64,000 nt of DNA from an uncultured Burkholderiales bacterium (GTDB lineage Bacteria; Pseudomonadota; Gammaproteobacteria; Burkholderiales; Burkholderiaceae_C): the NCBI GenBank assembly GCA_903838355.1, contig CAILYC010000012.1:1-64000 (forward strand), given 5' to 3'. Numbering within the stretch: the stretch's first letter is position 1; the number at the start of each line of letters is the position of its first letter. Under the pieces are notes generated by a model. The model had not been told where the DNA came from and did not search any database. It saw only the letters and a program-made list of their open reading frames with translations. Made by a program: the position numbers and the translations under genes. Positions 61,263 through 64,000 of this stretch are shown here, one piece after another.

Positions 61263-61658
61263 ATGAGCATGAGTGACCCTATCGCCGACCTGCTGACACG
61301 CATTCGCAATGCGCAGATGGTGGCAAAACCCACGGTCAGTGTCCCCTCTTCCAAAGTGAAGGTGGCCATTGCCCAGGTTCTCAAAGAAGAGGGCTACATT
61401 GATGGCTTTCAAATCAAAACCGACGCCGGCAAGACTGAGCTCTTGATTGATCTCAAGTACTACGCTGGACGTCCCGTCATCGAGCGCATTGAGCGTGTGA
61501 GCCGTCCTGGTTTGCGCGTTTACAAAGGCCGTGACGCCATCCCACAAGTCATGAACGGCTTGGGTGTCGCCATTGTGACCACGCCCAAGGGCGTGATGAC
61601 TGATCGCAAAGCGCGCGCTACCGGTGTCGGTGGTGAAGTGCTTTGTTACGTTGCGTAA
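61263..61658 (+). CDS. rpsH: 30S ribosomal protein S8
   Basis: 131 residues, starting [18 protein letters not shown]. In E. coli S8 is the translational repressor of the spc operon. An extended upstream frame overlapping rpsN is not used. Confidence 0.97.
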   Translation: MSMSDPIADLLTRIRNAQMVAKPTVSVPSSKVKVAIAQVLKEEGYIDGFQIKTDAGKTELLIDLKYYAGRPVIERIERVSRPGLRVYKGRDAIPQVMNGLGVAIVTTPKGVMTDRKARATGVGGEVLCYVA

Positions 61659-61674
61659 GGCAGGAGAGAAGACT

Positions 61675-62208
61675 ATGTCTAGAGTAGCAAAAATGCCTGT
61701 CGCCATTCCCCAGGGCGTGGACGTGACGATGGCAGCTGAACACATCACCGTCAAAGGTGCAGGCGGCACCTTGAGTGTGGCCGCCAATGCCTTGGTCAAG
61801 GTGGTCAACGAAGCGGGTCACCTGACGTTTGTGCCCGCCGATGAGTCACGCCAAGCCAATGCCATGAGTGGCACCTTGCGCCAGTTGGTCAACAACATGG
61901 TGATTGGGGTGACCAAAGGCTTTGAGAAAAAGCTCAATTTGGTGGGCGTGGGCTACAAAGCCGCTGCCACCGGTAACAAATTGAATTTGACGGTGGGTTA
62001 CTCCCACCCTGTCAACATCGACATGCCGTCTGGCATCAAGGTCGAGACGCCACTGCCCACCGAGATTTTGATCAAAGGTGCTGATCGCCAGCGCGTGGGT
62101 CAAATCGCCGCTGAGATTCGTGCTGTTCGTCCTCCCGAGCCCTACAAGGGCAAGGGCATCCGTTATTCGGATGAGAAGATCACGATCAAAGAGACCAAGA
62201 AGAAATAA
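61675..62208 (+). CDS. rplF: 50S ribosomal protein L6
   Basis: 177 residues, two-domain L6 with the C-terminal [16 protein letters not shown] signature. Start at 61675 follows AGGAGAGAAG. Confidence 0.97.
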   Translation: MSRVAKMPVAIPQGVDVTMAAEHITVKGAGGTLSVAANALVKVVNEAGHLTFVPADESRQANAMSGTLRQLVNNMVIGVTKGFEKKLNLVGVGYKAAATGNKLNLTVGYSHPVNIDMPSGIKVETPLPTEILIKGADRQRVGQIAAEIRAVRPPEPYKGKGIRYSDEKITIKETKKK

Positions 62209-62219
62209 GGAGCTGCATC

Positions 62220-62585
62220 ATGTTGTCCAAAAAGCAGCAACGTCTGCGCCGTTCACGCCAAACCCGCATTCGCATTGCGACCCAGGGTGTGGCCCGTCTC
62301 ACCGTCAACCGCACCAATTTGCACATTTACGCCACCGTCATCTCTGGCGACGGCGCACACGTGATCGCGACCGCTTCGACTGCTGAAGCCGAAGTCCGCA
62401 AAGACCTCGGTGCAGCCGGCAAAGGCGGCAATGTGACTGCCGCTCAAATCATTGGCACCCGCATTGCTCAAAAAGCCAAAGCCGCGGGTGTTGAAAAAGT
62501 AGCCTTCGACCGTGCAGGTTTTGCTTATCACGGCCGTGTCAAGGCCTTGGCCGAAGCAGCCCGCGAAGCCGGCTTGCAGTTTTAA
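62220..62585 (+). CDS. rplR: 50S ribosomal protein L18
   Basis: 121 residues; basic N-terminus ([15 protein letters not shown]) and C-terminal [20 protein letters not shown] that contacts 5S rRNA. Confidence 0.97.
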   Translation: MLSKKQQRLRRSRQTRIRIATQGVARLTVNRTNLHIYATVISGDGAHVIATASTAEAEVRKDLGAAGKGGNVTAAQIIGTRIAQKAKAAGVEKVAFDRAGFAYHGRVKALAEAAREAGLQF

Positions 62586-62603
62586 GAGAATCGAGAAATA
62601 AAC

Positions 62604-63122
62604 ATGGCAAAAGTTCAAGCTAAAGTGCAAGACGACAGTCGTGACGACGGCATGCGCGAGAAAATGATCGCCGTCAACCGTGTGACCAAAGTGGTCAAGG
62701 GCGGACGGATTTTGGCGTTTGCTGCACTCACAGTCGTGGGTGACGGCGACGGTCGCGTCGGCATGGGCAAAGGCAAATCCAAAGAAGTGCCCGCCGCCGT
62801 TCAAAAAGCCATGGAAGAGGCTCGTCGCAACATGATGAAAGTCTCCTTGCGCAATGGCTCTATTCACCACAACGTGACCGGCCACCACGGCGCTGCCGTC
62901 GTGATGATGGCACCAGCCCCCAAGGGTACCGGCATCATTGCGGGCGGCCCCATGCGCGCTGTGTTTGAAGTCATGGGCATCACCGACATCGTCGCCAAGA
63001 GCCACGGGTCTTCCAATCCTTACAACATGGTTCGTGCCACGTTGGATGCATTGGTGAAGTCCACCACACCGTCTGAGGTCGCTGCCAAACGTGGCAAGGC
63101 TGTTGAAGATCTCTTCGTTTGA
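62604..63122 (+). CDS. rpsE: 30S ribosomal protein S5
   Basis: 172 residues. The N-terminal double-stranded RNA-binding fold ([18 protein letters not shown]) and [20 protein letters not shown] are conserved. Confidence 0.98.
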   Translation: MAKVQAKVQDDSRDDGMREKMIAVNRVTKVVKGGRILAFAALTVVGDGDGRVGMGKGKSKEVPAAVQKAMEEARRNMMKVSLRNGSIHHNVTGHHGAAVVMMAPAPKGTGIIAGGPMRAVFEVMGITDIVAKSHGSSNPYNMVRATLDALVKSTTPSEVAAKRGKAVEDLFV

Positions 63123-63135
63123 TTCAAGAGGAACG

Positions 63136-63324
63136 ATGATGACCACCACCACCGCTAAATTAAAAGTTCAACTCGTGAGAAGCCCCATCGGCACCAAAGA
63201 GAGTCACCGCGCCACGGTTCGTGGCTTGGGTCTGCGCGGCGTCAACAGCGTCAAAGAGTTGGAAGACACCCCCGCAGTTCGCGGCATGATCAACAAGATC
63301 AGTTACTTGGTCAGAGTGCTGTAA
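63136..63324 (+). CDS. rpmD: 50S ribosomal protein L30
   Basis: 62 residues if read from ATG 63136 (a second ATG follows directly). [25 protein letters not shown] is the L30 fold, split here for brevity; GAGGAACG lies upstream. Confidence 0.95.
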   Translation: MMTTTTAKLKVQLVRSPIGTKESHRATVRGLGLRGVNSVKELEDTPAVRGMINKISYLVRVL

Positions 63325-63335
63325 GGGACAAGAAC

Positions 63336-63767
63336 ATGGAACTCAATAACATCAAACCCGCCGATGGCGCCAAACATGCCAAGCGCCGTGTCGGTCGCGG
63401 CATCGGTTCAGGACTGGGCAAAACAGCCGGTCGCGGTCACAAGGGACAAAAGTCCCGCGCTGGCGGCTACCACAAAGTTGGTTTTGAGGGGGGGCAAATG
63501 CCTCTGCAGCGTCGCTTGCCCAAGCGCGGATTCAAATCGCATTTGCTCAAGTACAACGACGAAATCACCTTGACCACGCTCGAGCGTTTGGGCTTGCCGG
63601 AGGTGGATTTGTTGGCGCTCAAACAAGCCAACATTGTGTCAGACATGATCAAGGTGGTGAAAGTCGTGAAGACTGGCGAATTGACCAAAGCCGTCAAGTT
63701 AACGGGCATTGGTGCAACGGCTGGCGCACGAGCGGTCATTGAGGCCCTTGGCGGCACGATTGCTTGA
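63336..63767 (+). CDS. rplO: 50S ribosomal protein L15
   Basis: 143 residues with the glycine/arginine-rich N-terminus ([18 protein letters not shown]) and the [17 protein letters not shown] signature. Followed by a 78-bp gap before secY. Confidence 0.98.
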   Translation: MELNNIKPADGAKHAKRRVGRGIGSGLGKTAGRGHKGQKSRAGGYHKVGFEGGQMPLQRRLPKRGFKSHLLKYNDEITLTTLERLGLPEVDLLALKQANIVSDMIKVVKVVKTGELTKAVKLTGIGATAGARAVIEALGGTIA

Positions 63768-63799
63768 AGCGCTGAATCGCTCAACTTTTAAAGCACCTC

Positions 63800-63831
63800 C
63801 AGCCCATTTAACCCATTTCACCCATTCCATC
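63800..63831. repeat. Short CCCATT-type repeat before secY
   Basis: CCCATTTAA, CCCATTTCA and CCCATTCCA follow one another as three 9-bp units. Confidence 0.85.
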
Positions 63832-63845
63832 CAAAGAGCATCCAC

Positions 63846-64000
63846 GTGGCCACATCCCCTACCTTAGCCAAGAACGACAAGTTCGGTGACCTTCGTCGCC
63901 GCCTTGTCTTTTTGATGCTCGGCTTGGTGGTGTACCGCATTGGCGCGCACATTCCGGTGCCAGGCATAGACCCCACCGCTTTGCAGCAGCTCTTCAACGG
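63846..64000 (+). CDS. secY: Protein translocase subunit SecY (N-terminal part, cut by window end)
   Basis: GTG start at 63846; the first 51 residues are present. KFGDLRRRLVFLMLGLVVYR followed by IGAHIPVPGIDPTALQQLFN is the cytoplasmic start and first membrane helix of SecY, the channel of the Sec translocon. It is the expected last major gene of the spc operon. Confidence 0.97.
   Translation, partial: MATSPTLAKNDKFGDLRRRLVFLMLGLVVYRIGAHIPVPGIDPTALQQLFN

Overview
The window looks like a chromosomal segment of a betaproteobacterium of the order Burkholderiales, most likely Comamonadaceae or a close relative. This rests on gene order I recognise from that group: xth-pyrE beside gatCAB, gatCAB divergent from mreBCD-mrdA, DUF493-lipB-lipA beside atpIBEFHAGDC, tgt-queA, recG-oxyR-ubiA, proC, a PhaM-type polyhydroxyalkanoate granule protein, and a spc ribosomal operon that starts on its own at rplN. 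The species cannot be named from the sequence alone.

Region by region: (1) 1-7.8 kb is accessory DNA. It holds an AbiEii toxin gene broken by one in-frame stop, a divergent HNH-type gene, and a two-gene unit without any intergenic base: an AAA_14/DUF4143 ATPase (1474-2724) followed by a 1340-residue NACHT NTPase with a C-terminal PD-(D/E)xK nuclease-like domain (2725-6747). This pair is the best candidate for an undescribed anti-phage or genome-conflict system. A gene-poor flank ends with a terminator at 7.7 kb. (2) 7.9-18 kb is core: xth, pyrE, gatBAC, mreBCD-mrdA. (3) 18-26 kb carries metabolic genes: a TSUP transporter, a GMC oxidoreductase, mmsA, an SDR, lipA, lipB and DUF493. (4) 26-33.4 kb is the complete F1Fo ATP synthase operon. 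(5) 33.5-47 kb is mixed: an NTF2-like protein, a DUF2946-like protein, cytochrome c5, tRNA-Arg(CCG) with an integrase remnant, a tripartite-tricarboxylate (Bug) binding protein, rsmI, a DiaA/GmhA-like SIS protein, a DolP-like lipoprotein, a 3-hydroxyisobutyrate dehydrogenase-like enzyme, yggS, glcD, purU, an AbrB-family membrane protein and a DUF3108 protein. (6) 47-59.3 kb holds an FAH-family enzyme, phaM, a FIST protein, tgt, queA, recG, oxyR, ubiA, a small secreted protein and proC. (7) 59.3-64 kb is the spc operon from rplN to the start of secY, behind a clear sigma70 promoter.

A second signal runs through the whole core part. Degenerate short tandem repeats, mostly with 6-15 bp units and each array with its own sequence, sit at gene ends. 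They often overlap stop codons (gatB, mrdA, rsmI, FIST, tgt, the AbrB-family gene). Several lie inside reading frames as insertions or terminal extensions of otherwise conserved proteins (YggS, RecG, the GMC oxidoreductase, ProC, LipA, the DUF3108 protein, PhaM). This pattern is not explained by any mobile element that I can see.
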